The notes: generated by a model not told the origin, from the letters alone. A stretch of 64,000 nt of DNA from Corella eumyota (GCA_963082875.1 OY720098.1:8184001-8248000), one strand, 5' to 3'; positions 22,655 to 35,600 are shown, counted from the stretch's first letter. Program-made: numbers and translations.

Positions 22655-24667
22655 TTAAATGATAAAAAATTGTAATATCACTTCAATTTCTTGATAATCA
22701 GTGAACCTTAATACATCAGTATCCTAAAAAACAACAAAGTTAAAGCATATTTCAAATATAAAATTAAAATATAATTCACCTTGTTTAATATTGTGTCAGG
22801 AAGTTTTCGAATATTTTTAATAATTTGTTTTTTTTTATCAATGGATAAACCTCTGTACAATTCGTCAGTTAAGTCATCCAGAGTGATTTTAGTTTTCCGA
22901 TTAAAGGAAATTTCAATAAAATCTTGATTCTTAGCAGATTTATCAAAAATTCTAGCTTTTAAGACAAGTTGATCTAAGATATATAAAACAGATTTTATTT
23001 TTTTTTACTTTTACCATGTTAAAACTTGTTTTAACCTTTAGCAAATACTAAATGTTTTAACCTTTAGAAAATGCTAACTTAATAAATTAAAAAAAAAAAT
23101 TTTTCAATTTTTTTTTGTATATATTTTTATCCTTTATGTGGTCGAATGCGCGACCTAAACATAGAGTAGCATTAGGTACTTTGACCCAGTCTCGAGTTGC
23201 CTGTGGCAGTTTGGGATATTATAGATTATAATTGGTAATTTTACTGCTGAGTAAGTGTTGGCTCAGCAGGAGTTTATACTGTTTATAGCGCCCTACCTAA
23301 GGGCGATACAGCATGAGAGCAGTAAGGATTGAACCCACGACCTCATGGTGGTGTAGCAAGTGTTCTTACCACTACACTACGCTGCCGGTTAAATTTCTAA
23401 AATTTCTACTTGATATTTTAAATAAACATTTGTTGTTCAAAAATTTTCCAACTTACCTGGATGAATAACCAGTCCCAACGGGCAATGTTGTAAAGTTTGA
23501 GCTGTCTGTATTAACATGATTGATTTGGGTTGATACCAAAACCCATTCTCTCCATTAGAATTCGTTAAAATCAAATTATTTTCTTCATTGCTGGTATGTA
23601 CATTCCGATGCTCAATTGTTTTATGGTGCGAGGATGCTTAACAGAAACAGTAACAATAAACTAAAAAACTTAATATATTAAGTAGTAAATATAAAATATA
23701 TATTTTTTTTTTTCAAACCAATTTTCTTGTCAAAATATAATGTATGCAACGTGTGTAATACAGTGTAAATAAAACGCTTTGGTATTTTGTAGCTGTCCAG
23801 TTTAGTTTCAGAATACTCATTTGTGTGTTAAGTACATTTAAAGGGACCTTACTAACAATTAAAACAATCAAAATAATATTAATTAAAATCTTTTCCACTT
23901 TGATTGCACACCGTATTAAATTACAACTGTTTAAACGACAAATATTCTTAAAATATATTACCTACACTAGATGTGGGTGGTTTAGGTGTCTGAAATGGAA
24001 ATACTGGGTTGGATAAATAATTTGGAGTAAAATTAACTGCTAAGCTCTCGTTGTTTGTTTGACTTGTTTTCGCGGATGTAGTCTCATAGTTTTGTGTTGT
24101 GTTATCCTTGTTCTTCGGCAAATGATTTAAAAAATGCAATTATTTATGAAATATAAAAAATATTTCCCTTGGTTTATACCAACTACAAAAGATAACGTAT
24201 CAAATAAAAATTTTTACTATATCTTCATTTAAAAGTAACTTTATTCCTTCTTTGGTTGCAACTTGGATTGCTGTTTTCCCATCAAAGTTTCTGATGTTCG
24301 GATCACCTCCTGCTGCTAGAAGTTTCTTCACAATTTGGGTGTGTCCTCTTTTGGCAGCCCAATGAAGAGGGGTCCTAAAAATTAAAAGAATTGGTTAAAA
24401 AAATTATAGTTTGGTATCAATTTGTTATTATAAAATTTAAAGCAAAATTAACTTTAGTATTTAATAGAAACTGAGAAAAATATGAAGGTAAGGGCCCATG
24501 CTGCTTTGTTTAATTTTGTTTTTAAGTATAAATATAATATTAGCTTACCATCCATTTGAAGAGTTTTGAGAATTGACAAAGATGCCATTTTCCAACAAAA
24601 TTTCAACATTTTGAGTGTCACCCACACAAGCTGCCTCCCTTAAACTTTCTTCCATATTTTCTTTCAT
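22655..24667 (-). CDS. ANKRD40: ANKRD40 orthologue, 6 exons
   Basis: Ankyrin-repeat protein of poorly known function. Six exons join in phase to 289 residues: 24549-24667, 24218-24374, 23962-24112, 23457-23636, 22780-22973 and 22655-22723. The N-terminal ankyrin repeats read REAACVGDTQNVEILLENG, VNSQN, then TPLHWAAKRGHTQIVKKLLAAG, collinear with human ANKRD40. A middle motif FTPNYLSNPVFPFQTP matches human FVPNYLANPAFPF. The C-terminal module has LVLKARIFDKS, DFIEISF, KIRKLPDTILNKD and DYQEIEVIL (human DFQELELVL). The protein is shorter than human, mainly in the proline-rich linker. HDAC8 lies 183 bp upstream on the same strand, and a SINE sits in intron 4. Confidence 0.93.
23090..23392 (-). 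mobile_element. tRNA-derived SINE in ANKRD40 intron 4
   Basis: Read on the minus strand it begins CCGGCAGCGTAGTGTAGTGG, with a clear RNA polymerase III A box (TAGTGTAGTGG). The B box GGGTTCAATCC follows about 45 bp on. Then comes a tRNA-unrelated body of about 200 bp with an inverted repeat (GCCCTTAGGTAGGGC), ending in an A-rich tail at 23090-23115. It lies in the same transcriptional sense as ANKRD40. Ciona SINEs with such a structure are known, but the family cannot be assigned here. Confidence 0.82.
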
Positions 24668-24697
24668 TTATTTTCAGATTTAAACAATGAAAATTTT

Positions 24698-24701
24698 CTG
24701 C
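24698..24701 (-). promoter_or_regulatory. Splice acceptor before ANKRD40 start (possible SL trans-splice site)
   Basis: On the minus strand a run ending ttttttcaatattttgcag stands 30 nt upstream of the ANKRD40 ATG and about 150 nt after the HDAC8 stop. An ATTAAA, a variant polyadenylation signal, lies between them. No convincing splice donor was found in the gap. This is the expected layout of an operon junction resolved by trans-splicing. Confidence 0.5.
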
Positions 24702-24849
24702 AAAATATTGAAAAAAATCACATAATATTATTTTAACTCTGCAGTGAAAAATTTTATAAACTATTAACAAAGATTAATAAACATATTTTTAATATATATA
24801 CTTAAATAAAATAGGCAACAACAACTGAATTATTTGTTTTAATCTGTTT

Positions 24850-25956
24850 TTAGTCTGGTATTTGATCGACATTCTGAAGAATATGTTTAATAAGAGTTGT
24901 AACATATTCTTTAGTGTTTAAGTCTGTTTTATAACTTTGAGTTATCGGAAATTCAAAGTCCAAGCCATACTCCAAATAGTAATCATGATCTGGAATTTCT
25001 TTATCAAGTTTTACACCCAAAATAGCAGCAGTTACTTCACACCAGCATTTAGCAACATTAGCTTCCTTATAACCTCCTCCACCTAGTATCAAAGTAGGAA
25101 GATTCCAACCAAGAACTAGCTCAACACACGAAACTAAACTTTTTGAGGTTAAATTAAACGACGCCATTGGATCACCGTTTAAACCATCTGCACCAACTTG
25201 GCAAACCACTGCATCTGGCTTAAACTTTTCTTTTAGCCGCTTTAAAACTTCATTACAAATTGGAATGAAAGTTTCATCTTTAGCCCCATCTTTTAGGGGG
25301 ATATTCACTGTATGCAAGCGCCCCTTTCCCATTCCAATGTCCGCACAAAAACCAGTACCAGGAAAAAACCCTGCCTCGAACTTGTGAATAGAAAAAGTAA
25401 GAACTTTATCAGTCGTGTAAAAAGCCTCTTCTACACCATCACCATGATGTAGGTCCACATCAATATACATTACTTTTTGGTAAGTTTTCCTTAACTCCAA
25501 TATGCCCAACACACAATCATTGACATAACAATACCCAGATGCCTGATCACGTTTCGCATGGTGCCAACCACCTGCCCAATGTATAGCAACGTCACATTTC
25601 TTTTGACACAATAACCATGCACCACAAATACTACCACCAGCAACGACGCAGCAATATTCAAACAGATTAGGATAAATTGGACAGTCATATCCTAACCCAT
25701 AAATATTTTCACTGCTTTCATCAAAATTTGGTGTTTCAGTTTTTTGCAAAAATTTTAAATAGTCTTGTGAATGAAACATGCTTAGTTGATTAAAACTTGC
25801 CTTAAAGGGTAAAACATTTCTTGTTTTTTTTAAGAGTCCACATGCTTGAATTAAGGAATGAACCATAACATTTCGTTTTTTAGGTGGAATATATTCATCA
25901 GAGGTAGGAAGATATTTTGGATTGCAAATGTAGGCAACTTTTCTATACTCGGCCAT
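24850..25956 (-). CDS. HDAC8: Histone deacetylase 8 (class I, zinc-dependent), intronless
   Basis: Removes acetyl groups from lysines of histones, cohesin SMC3 and other proteins. A single 368-codon exon is collinear with human HDAC8 (377 residues). The catalytic set is complete with a constant offset of 10 from the human numbering: His132-His133 (GGWHHAKRD), Asp168 and His170 (DVDLHHGDG), Asp257 (GADGLNGDP) and Tyr296 (LGGGGY). YGLGYDCP and HKFEAGFFPGTG are also conserved. The human PKA site Ser39 (KRASMVHS) is replaced by KRNVMVHS, so that control appears absent. The lack of introns among intron-rich neighbours suggests intron loss or replacement by a retrocopy. The frame is undamaged and motifs are intact, so the gene looks functional. 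Confidence 0.98.
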   Translation of the reverse strand: MAEYRKVAYICNPKYLPTSDEYIPPKKRNVMVHSLIQACGLLKKTRNVLPFKASFNQLSMFHSQDYLKFLQKTETPNFDESSENIYGLGYDCPIYPNLFEYCCVVAGGSICGAWLLCQKKCDVAIHWAGGWHHAKRDQASGYCYVNDCVLGILELRKTYQKVMYIDVDLHHGDGVEEAFYTTDKVLTFSIHKFEAGFFPGTGFCADIGMGKGRLHTVNIPLKDGAKDETFIPICNEVLKRLKEKFKPDAVVCQVGADGLNGDPMASFNLTSKSLVSCVELVLGWNLPTLILGGGGYKEANVAKCWCEVTAAILGVKLDKEIPDHDYYLEYGLDFEFPITQSYKTDLNTKEYVTTLIKHILQNVDQIPD

Positions 25957-26741
25957 TGTTGTATTATAGATTTAACATAAAAACTTCAAATAATGTTTAA
26001 ACTTTGCACGAATCTTTCAATTAAAAAAATCAAACCACGCGAAAATTAAAATTTCGGTGATTTCCCAAAGTAACAAAACATTAAATTTTTTTTATAATCA
26101 AAAACTATCCTAACCTTTAAAAAAATAACCTTTATATTTTTTTTTAATAAATAAAATTAAATGAACAATTTGGTTAAAGTTTATTGTTTTTTACAATTTT
26201 TTAATCAAAGTAGTAAGTAAACCTAAAACGCTTGTTGGCAAATTTACACCTGGGTGATTACCAAACGGTTGCTATGATACAAAGACACCAAAATGTGTTT
26301 CATTCATTCATATTTACAAAATAAATCAAGTTAATAATCATTTTACCTTATAAAATTAAAACTTTATGCCTTATAGTAGTGTTACTTGTATTTAGTTGTA
26401 TAGATTTATTATGTATGTAGTTAAAACAGTATTGAAATTTGTTGTTTTAGTTGTTTAAATGTAACTTTAATTTATTAAATTAATATTTTAACATTTACAA
26501 TAATCCTATTTGTTTTTTATTGGTTTTTGTTAGATTTAAAAGCAATTTTGTTAAATATTGGTATGACAATAAATACAAAAAGCAGACAATATTTCTGCTT
26601 TTTGATTCAATAATGTTTCTTTAAAAAAGTTTTATTGTAAGAAGCCTAAAATGTAAGTATTTTAAACTCTTTATTGACTTTTAAAAAATTTAATATATAG
26701 CTTAAAGTTTAACTTATTTTTAGACGTAAAAAATAAAAACA
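25957..26741. promoter_or_regulatory. Divergent promoter region HDAC8/CFAP221
   Basis: 785 bp between two start codons facing apart. It is AT-rich with no obvious TATA box or GC island. On the CFAP221 side a donor-like ATGTAAGTATT (about 26650) and an acceptor TTATTTTTAG (to 26723) could frame a 73-bp leader intron. Confidence 0.4.
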
Positions 26742-29700
26742 ATGGCGACTTCATTTGAAAAACAAAGATTTTCAAAACCTGAAAATATGTTGCAAGATTT
26801 GGTTAGTCCAAGAAAGAAATTAAATGTTCCTAATCACATTCTTGATACAAGTAAGCTATGTTACTAATGAAAATGTCAATTGGGAGTTTATAAATGCATA
26901 ACAGCTATTAAAACATAGCATATTGTACATATAAACCTTTCTTTTTTAAATTTTGAAATTTGAGTTATTTTTTCAGAAATTTTTAACAAATTGTCACAAA
27001 ATTCAATAACCAAAATCCAACCCAGTGTGGTACATTTTGCTGGCTACAAACTTCATAAAACAAAGAAATTGACGATAAAAATCTGCAATGCTTCGGCTGA
27101 GAGACAAAACTTACATATTGTACCACCAGCAACAAAATATTTTAAAATCCAATACACAAAACCAGTAAGTTTATAAAGCCTTTTCAATTTTTTACAAATA
27201 TTTTTAAATAATATCTTAATTTAAATTTGGTAATTTTAATAAATTTAGACTCGATTTGTTCCCGGTTTTACAATTGATGTTGTGATTAGTTTTACAGCAG
27301 ATGAGTGGAGATATTATTATGACTGTATTCGAATTCACTGCAAGGTAATGCATTAAAATCAGTGTAAATTAAAAAAAAATATATTTCTAGAAGAAATTAT
27401 TTTTTTAAGTTGGACGTTTATTTTTTATTCAGTAGCATTGAATGGGCTCAAACTACATTACTGTAAATGTTCTTTAATATAAACATGTTTTATAATTTTA
27501 ATATTGACACAGGGCGAAGAAAACCTTATTGTTCCCCTCCATGCCTTTCCTGTTATGGACACATCCCATTTTCCTAAGAAACTCGTATTCCCTCCAAACA
27601 CAGCAACGTTGGGGGAAACATCTGTGAAAAGACTCCCGCTCTATTCACATTGTCCTGTTGATTATGAATTCCAGGTTACAGTGTGTCAATCCCACCCAGC
27701 ATTTCATGTCCACCCTCTCAGTGGTAGGAATAAGATTTATTTTTTAAACAAAATTGTAAAGTTTGCCGGTTATAGCCCATACATTTGTAACTTGTATACA
27801 AAATTTTTACCACATTTACTTGTGGATGGTTTATTTATTTGGTTTAATTAGGGGAATGTAATAAAGTCCAATTTAAAAAAGTCGTCAACTGGAATAACTA
27901 AATTGTTTTCTTGTGTTTTTCAGGGATAGTTCCAGGAGAAGGTAGAAATGATATTGAGGTGACATTTACACCAACCGAGTACATCACAGCTCACATGACT
28001 ATACAACTCGCCATATCTCAATTCAACAGTGAACCACTGACATGTAATATTACTGCTAGCTGCGCACCATCTAAACCCATGCAGTTTTCAAAGTATATTT
28101 ATGTGTCTAAGATCTTTAACAAATTCTTGCCCCCTAAAAAAAAGCAAAAATTTTCCATAACTTCATAAAAAATATGCGTTTCATTTTGTATCTTAATGTA
28201 TGTTGTGTTATTGCCAGATCTGTTAGAGATTTGGATGAGATCTACAAACAATCCAAATTAATTGGGCCAAATTCATTTACCCCCTCTATCCTTCCAAGAA
28301 AAAGTTTAGCTGCTCGCAAAAGAAGATCACCAGGTACTTATTTAAAAAATTAATTTTTATTTAAATAGTAGCCTGTTTTGATTTCACTATAGCATATCTC
28401 GTTTAAAAACTAAATTTATTTTATAACATTTTTGATTTTTAAAATATGTATTTGTTTATTGTTGTTAAGGTGTACCTTCCAAAAAAGACTTTGAATATGA
28501 TGGACTACAGTTCCCTGTAAGAATAAACACTCAGCATGCTGTTAACAATGTTCTTATTCAACAAAAGGGAAAACTAAGAGTTAAAGATTTAAGAGAAGGT
28601 TAAAATATATATTTATGCTATTTCGAATATAAAAGAACAGTTAATTGTTTTTAGATGTGTTTTTTAGGTATTCATGCTTACAACTTTAATAGTTATTGGT
28701 TTAAAAAATCTTTTAACAACCTTTTTTATCTTTTAGCTGTTCTTGCATCCAATGTAGCTGCAGTCAAATCATCGACATCATTGGTTTCAGTTGAGAGCAC
28801 ACGACAGATGAAAGAGGCTGAGTTTGAGAAAATTGTTCGACAAGATACAATAGAAGAAAGAGCAAATCAACTTCGATGGTAATATGTTGCTAAGATAGTA
28901 GCATTCACAAACTTATAAATTATCTTGTCATTATTAATAGACCAAAAAAGTTAATAGAGAAATTTTTATAACCAAATATTTTTTCCTGCATTTCTTATCG
29001 AAGCAATCCCGAAACTGGTTGTAAATTAAACTATGCAAAAATAATTGCCCGGTTAGGATAAAAGTTTAAGTTTTTTAATATTTCTTTAGGCAAGTTCACT
29101 TGGGACAACAACCAATGAGCAATGACATGAAAGATGCTGTACTGGACTTTCGAAAGCTTTCTCAAAATAATTACAAGTATTCAAAAATAAAAGATCCAAA
29201 CACGCAGGAAGAACTTCTAAGACCAATAACTGAAAAAACTTTTCGGCGTTCAAGGAGAATAGCTAACAAGGTATATTTTGTGACCTTATGCCATTATTTT
29301 ACTCATTTTCATTTAAGTTTTTTAGAATATGATATTATGTTGTTTGCAAATAATAACTATTACATGTATGCACAAAACATATAAAAAAAGTTTTAGTATT
29401 TGAGAATGGCATATTATAAGGTGAAGTGCAAACTCTTAATTTTGAAATCAACTTTTTTATACAGAACAGTGAATTCTCTCCAACATTTGACTTGTACAAA
29501 AACAATCCGTGGTCAGTAAGACATCGAGCTTTATCACGTTTTCAACAAGCTGCAAGAACTATTCTAATTCGAGCAAGAGCCGATAAAAAAGTTGTGATGC
29601 TGCAGAAGATGGTGCAAGACTTTAAAAATGGTCTTGGTAAGATAACTTGTTGCATTTTAACAAAACATAAATAATTTTGAACAACAATAATATTTGGTAT

Positions 29701-32150
29701 TACTGTGTTTTTTTTGGGGTTAGTTTTTGCTTTTCTATGTAGTTATGGTAGATAAAATATAGGCGGTGAGAGAAAAAAATAATAAAAAGTGTATAAATGT
29801 TTAACAATATGTATATATACATACATATCTTCTTTTTTTAGCTCCAAATAACCTTCCAGTAGTAAAAAGCAGTGAACTTCTGCCAGCTGGAATGTCACCT
29901 TTTCAGGTAAAACATTTTTAATATTTTGTATTTATTGCTCACTGGTTGTTTAAGTAATTACTTTTTTTTTTTAACTTGACTTGTAATTCTACCATTTTTT
30001 CAGGTTGAAGCACATGATCAACACGAAGGTGCACTTAATTCAGATCCAACTGATCTAATTTCCAACTTTGTTCCAGCTAAAGTTAAACCCTTCACCTTTC
30101 CTGTGTATGTTTCACCCGATACTAAGGACGACATTGTAAGACATTTTAATCTTATTACTTTTACCCATTGGTAAACCATAGTTGTTTGCGCATTAATTAT
30201 CATAATATTGTTGCAACTTGCAGCCATTTTACTTGAGCACTACAGCATTATTTTATAGATTTTAAAAACACAATTGTACACAGGCGCCTGATGCTTTGGG
30301 TGAGGTACCTATAGATACAACAGAGGTATTGGCAAAGCGTGATGTTCCATTTAATGACCTCGTCGTGCCCCAATATTATCAACTTGCGGGCTACAAGAGA
30401 TATGATATTGCTGATGTACTGAAAAATTATGTTCCACCAGGTCTAGCGAGGAAATTAAAAACCGGAGCAGAAGTAATTGTTTTTAACTGTAAAAAACTTA
30501 AGAATAAATTACTTTTTTATCAAAAACCTTTGTTGGATTTTAAAATATATTTACAATTATTTTAGGATGAGATAATTCATGTCACCTTACCTTCTCAACT
30601 AACCCAAGACAAAAAAGCAGATTTGGATTATTCTGAAGATACTAAAAGTGGAAAAGAAAGTGAAATTACCGTGTTCTCTGACAAAGAGCAAAGCATGCAG
30701 GAAGATGTGCAAACATCCGGACTGATTCCTCCAACTGGTTTGTTTAAAAATCCAACCCCACACAGACTTCACATTTTTGTAAGTAAAAAGAAATAACTTA
30801 TTTTAAACCAAATTGTAGTTGTTGACTAAATATTTATAACCTTTTCTTTTTTAGAACCGAGTTCCTGGTTTGCAGCAGAATTATCTTCCATTACCACAAA
30901 GTGAAGTGGACCAGGATTACCACTTATGTCCAATACCACAGTAAGTACTATAAAAGAATTGGCATGCTATTAAAAATGAAATATTTTAAAGAAAAACATT
31001 GTATTTCAAAATCTAAGTTCTTTAGAGGTCATAATTATCAAAGTTTTAAAATTCAATTTTTCTTTAGATACACAGTTCTTCCTGGAGAAAAGAAATTTTT
31101 AGACAGAACAGTAAGTTTTTATCGTAACATTTTCAGATATGTATTTTTAAATTAAATATTAATACCCACATCCATTTTTTAGGATGTAATTAAAGGTGTC
31201 ATGTCTTGGAAAAAGTTCTCTTCTCATGGAATTAATGCTTTCTCCAAAAATCTCACTCTAACCAATGTCTGGCTTCCACGATGGTAATAACTAACATTAT
31301 ATAAACATTGCTTTTAAATTTTAAACAGCTAACCCGGTAACATCAATACGTTTAAACACCCCAGGCGTAAAAATGTGGGATTTATATAGTTGTGACTTAA
31401 TATTGTTTTTTTTTAGGAGTGATTGCTTCAGTCAAGCAATAGTACCATCTTTCACACCAGCTTTTCTTAACCAGCTACCATCTGAAGATGAAAAGAATAT
31501 TATACCAGATGAGTAAGTAACACTTTTTTTTATAAAACAACCCCTTGATTTTAAAAATTTGTTTTTATATAAAAAAGTGGTTTAAATAAATCATTACTCA
31601 GGTTAGAAAAACTGCTTAAACATACACATTTTTACACTTTGTCTCAGGGATCCACATTCAACTTTTCCACTTCTAACACCTGAAATGGTTAACTCCCAGT
31701 TTCAAATGGAAAGAGAACTAAAAGAAGAAGCTGAAAAACTTAGCAGCGAAGAAGACAGCAAACAGTAAATTTACAATGATCATAAACTTCATACTTACCT
31801 AACTATATTTGTTGACTGAGAAATAATTACAATATATGTCATATAAAACCTTTTTTTCATATTGTTAGGGATACTTCTATAGCAAATCAAGCATCTTCAA
31901 AGAGCATTGGTATATCTTTATTGGGACCAACTTCAAGGTAAAACATTGGTATTAGACAAATAATATGATGTCTCCATTTATAAATATACATTTTAGCATA
32001 ATAGCCAGAATTTCTTTAATAATTTTAGATTTAAACTCTTTTCTGTTTAGGGTTGAAAGGCAAGAGGAGTTGGAATTATACACACATAACCAGTTTGACA
32101 AACTTGGAGAGCAAATAAGAGAAAGGCACAAAAACTTGGACTTTAACTAA
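26742..32150 (+). CDS. CFAP221: CFAP221/PCDP1 cilium central-apparatus protein, 21 exons
   Basis: Motile-cilium protein of the axonemal central pair projection, calmodulin-associated in other organisms. Twenty-one exons, mostly separated by introns of about 70-330 bp, join to about 907 residues: 26742-26850, 26977-27164, 27249-27344, 27513-27723, 27924-28092, 28218-28333, 28470-28598, 28737-28878, 29090-29270, 29465-29636, 29842-29906 (start to within 2 bases), 30004-30135, 30284-30472, 30566-30778, 30855-30940, 31068-31110, 31183-31283, 31417-31512, 31648-31764, 31869-31937 and 32051-32150. Collinear motifs with human include [51 protein letters not shown]-like [23 protein letters not shown] and [10 protein letters not shown]. 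Early exons look like ASH/MSP-type beta-sandwich domains; the middle is helical and charged. It is divergent from HDAC8. Confidence 0.95.
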
Positions 32151-32197
32151 TAAGTTTTACATTTGATTGTAATTATTGTTTTATATATTTTTATTAC

Positions 32198-32203
32198 AAT
32201 AAA
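32198..32203 (+). terminator. Polyadenylation signal of CFAP221
   Basis: AATAAA 48 bp after the CFAP221 stop codon, in a normal position for the end of its mRNA. Confidence 0.8.
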
Positions 32204-32687
32204 GTTTTATTTTATATTGGTCATGCTTTTTTGTTGAAAACTGTGGTTTCCAAGGTATTCAATACATGTATAATAATTTTATCTCATTTAAAAAAATTAA
32301 GGTATCTAACCATATATCATATATTACCTTAAATTTAAAAAGGAGTTTGTGCTAGCAAAAAATATATTTTGTGTGAAGAAAAAACAAAATTAAAACAGCA
32401 TAAGTGCATTATTAAATTAGTGCAGTGCATAACAAAATAAATTTCTAATCTTAACAAATAAGAAAATGGGGTTCCCTAAATACATACTATATTAAAAGCT
32501 AAAATGGTTAATTGACCCATTACAGTCAAACATTGCTAGTTGTACACTACTTTTTTAGAATATAGTTAGTTTTGTAGTTATGTTTCGCTTTTGTTTGGCT
32601 TTGTGAAAACATACAAACAAATGTGAAAGATCCTTACTTTGTTATTCCATATTTTTTTCTGCTAGAATCACTAAAAAAAGTTCAGTG
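32204..32687. other. Gap between two convergent genes
   Basis: About 480 bp of AT-rich DNA between the 3' ends of CFAP221 (+) and the ankyrin/coiled-coil gene (-). It probably holds the 3' UTR of the latter. No gene seen. Confidence 0.6.
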
Positions 32688-35600
32688 TCAATTTACCAAA
32701 GCATTTAAAGTGGAACTATTTGGCTCACTCACATATTTATTTAGATTTTGAAGATCATCATTGATATTTGGTAGAGTAATCACATGTTTAACAGATTTCA
32801 AATTAACGTCTTCATCAGTTACCATTTCTTTTTTGTTTGAAAAAGAAATATCATTGTTCATAACCAAATCAGACTTATGACCTTGGAGATTAGTTTTGGC
32901 ATCTGAAGTTTCAATTATGCTCATGTTTGTAATCGAACTTTCTTTTTTAACAGAGTCACTTTCAATGGTGCTTAGATTTACAGCATTTTCCTTGTCCACT
33001 GGGATAGTTTCTTTCTCCTTTGCCTCATCTAATAATATACTTATTTCTTTCTTTAACTTTTGGTGTTTGCTTGTGCTTATCCCTGACTTGGGTCTTTTAT
33101 TTGAATTATTTTTTATTTTCTCTACAGACATAACTTGGGAATATGGGTTTACGTTTCTGTTAAACACATTTCCTTTTGCGTGGATGTTTTGGTTTAATTG
33201 TAAACTAGCTGGTAAGGTTGGTTTAGTTTGTAAAACTCTTTCTTTGTGGTTGCTTTGATTTTGAACTTCAGCCATCTTATTGTCGCTAGGCTTTAAACCA
33301 ACTAGATCATTATTGGCCTTGTCGGGTTTTACAGCAGTATTTTTAGTTACTATGGCAAGATTATCATTGTTTTTGGTTTCTTTGTTGATGCTTAAATTAT
33401 CTTGCCAATGCTTTAATATTTTGTGCCCTTGTTTGTTTATAGGGTGAACTACAATAGTTTTTTGCTTTATTTCATTACTGGAATCCTTTTTAATTGGAAC
33501 AGGTTTGAATTTTATAACACTTTTGCCCTCAATTGTATTTTTATTTTCTTGGTGATTTACAGGTTTTGTTATTTGGAGTTTTAAATTTTTGGGACTATCA
33601 ACAATACTTTGTTTGGTGATTTTAGGTTTCTTTACCAAGGGTTTGGGTTGTTGGTTGGTATGAATTTCTTTTGAATTCCCTTTTTTTCTTGAACGAGTTC
33701 GTTTGTTTTTTTTCTTGCGCATTTTTGTTGCAATTTGGAGAAAATCTGGTATTGGTATTTCCTTTAATTTGGGTGCATCATTCACTCCATGCAGGTCGTG
33801 TGTTTCAATATAATTGGACCTCACTGTATTTTGGATATCCATGCTCTTTGGCTCAGTAACTTCGTTAACTGGGTTTCCACTGGGAGGTAAGTCTTGATTG
33901 GCATCATCCACAGTATTATCTTTGTTTTCTTCTGCCTCACCAGTTACTTTAAAGTTGCCTGATATTGAAATATTGTACAAGATATTTACACTTTCCTGTT
34001 TTTCCTGAGGATGTTCATTATCGTCAGAATCACTTTCAGATGATGAATTTCCTTCCTGTTGGTGTTTTATTCGATGAATTAACTCACTAAGGTCAGTTTT
34101 ACTTGCATCTCCAGATTGTATTTGTCTCCATTTTACTAAAAATTAAGCAAATTGTTAAAAATAGCCATTTATTACACAAAAATAACATTTAGTATACTGA
34201 TAGCATAAAATAAAATAAAAGCTGTTTCATCACCAATAATAAATGTTAATCATAACTTACACATCATTTTTGCTTTTCTCAATGCCCTTCTTAATTTAGC
34301 TTTTCGTTCAGCCCTTTCTCGTAAGTATTTAGCGTCCTCCAACTCTCTTTCAGCTTGTTCAAGAGATAATGATTCTTTTCTAAGCAACCATTTTTGGAAA
34401 GCAGACTCAGCTTTCATTTTCCGATTCATTTCCATCCAAACATCAAGGTCTTCGTTACTTTCTTGCTGTGCTTGATCTATCTCATTTAACCTGGAAGCAC
34501 ATTTGTGGTTGAAAATTAACACAATTTAGTGTATTTGCATAATGAGTTTACCCACCTATATCAAATTATACATTAGCAAGCCTAATTACTACAACATAGT
34601 AAAACTTTTCACAAAACTAAGGATCAGTATGTTTAGATGTTAGTAACAATTTTTTATTACCTTTTCTCATTTTCTTTCCTCTTTAACCATTCATCAAAAG
34701 ATAAAACTTTGTTTTGCGATTTCCAGGAATCGTAATCATCTTTGATATCTGAGAATTTTTCTTGTTCCAATATTTTACTTTTTCTTCTCTCAATTCTCAA
34801 TTCCTCATCTTTCTTTTCAACCCAGATGGAAAATTTGCGCTCTCGTAAAATTTTCCTAAAACAGTAAATTGTAATATTTAATTAATCTTGACTGTGACAA
34901 AAATATTTAAATATTTTTATACTTTATTTAAACTTTAATAAAATTATACATCTATCTTACAACTCGGTTTCATCTTGATCTTTTGTGTCAACATTTTTCT
35001 CAGGTAATTTGTCATGTTCTTGTTTTTCTTTTACCCATTCTTGAAAAGTTTTTCCGTTTCTGTGAGATTTATTTCGCTTCTGATTAGTATCTTTGGCAGC
35101 AATTTCTAAAATATAAATAGTTCTAGTACAAAGGGGCAAAGAAAATAACATTCTAACAAATTACATTTTTAAATGTTAAAATATGCAAAGTCAATAAATT
35201 ACCTTCTTTAGATTGTTGTTGAACATTCTTTGATTCCAACCATTCATCAAATGTTTTCCCCCATTTTTGCCTTACACCATATTGATATGATTCGTTTTCA
35301 TTCTACAAATACGAAAAAGAATAGTGTGTAAACACAAATTTTGTTTCTACAAAAGGTTGTTTAAAATTACATAACAATTTAATAGCTGAAAATTTCAATC
35401 GAACCTGTATTTCTTTGCTTTTTCTTTGTCTTTGCTTAGCTGCCATCCATTCAGTAAAAGCCTTTTCATTTTTTTGTCTTCTTAACTCTTCATATCTTTC
35501 TCTAAATATTAATAATAATAAATATAAATAACAAAATTAAATCACTTATTTCTACAACTGAAATTAATGTGTTGTACCTGTTGCTTAGTCTTTAAATTTT

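Noticed and set aside
32896-33859. Plus-strand frames opposite the last exon of the ankyrin/coiled-coil gene
   Set aside because: Hydrophobic shadows of a lysine-rich minus-strand exon, not independent genes.
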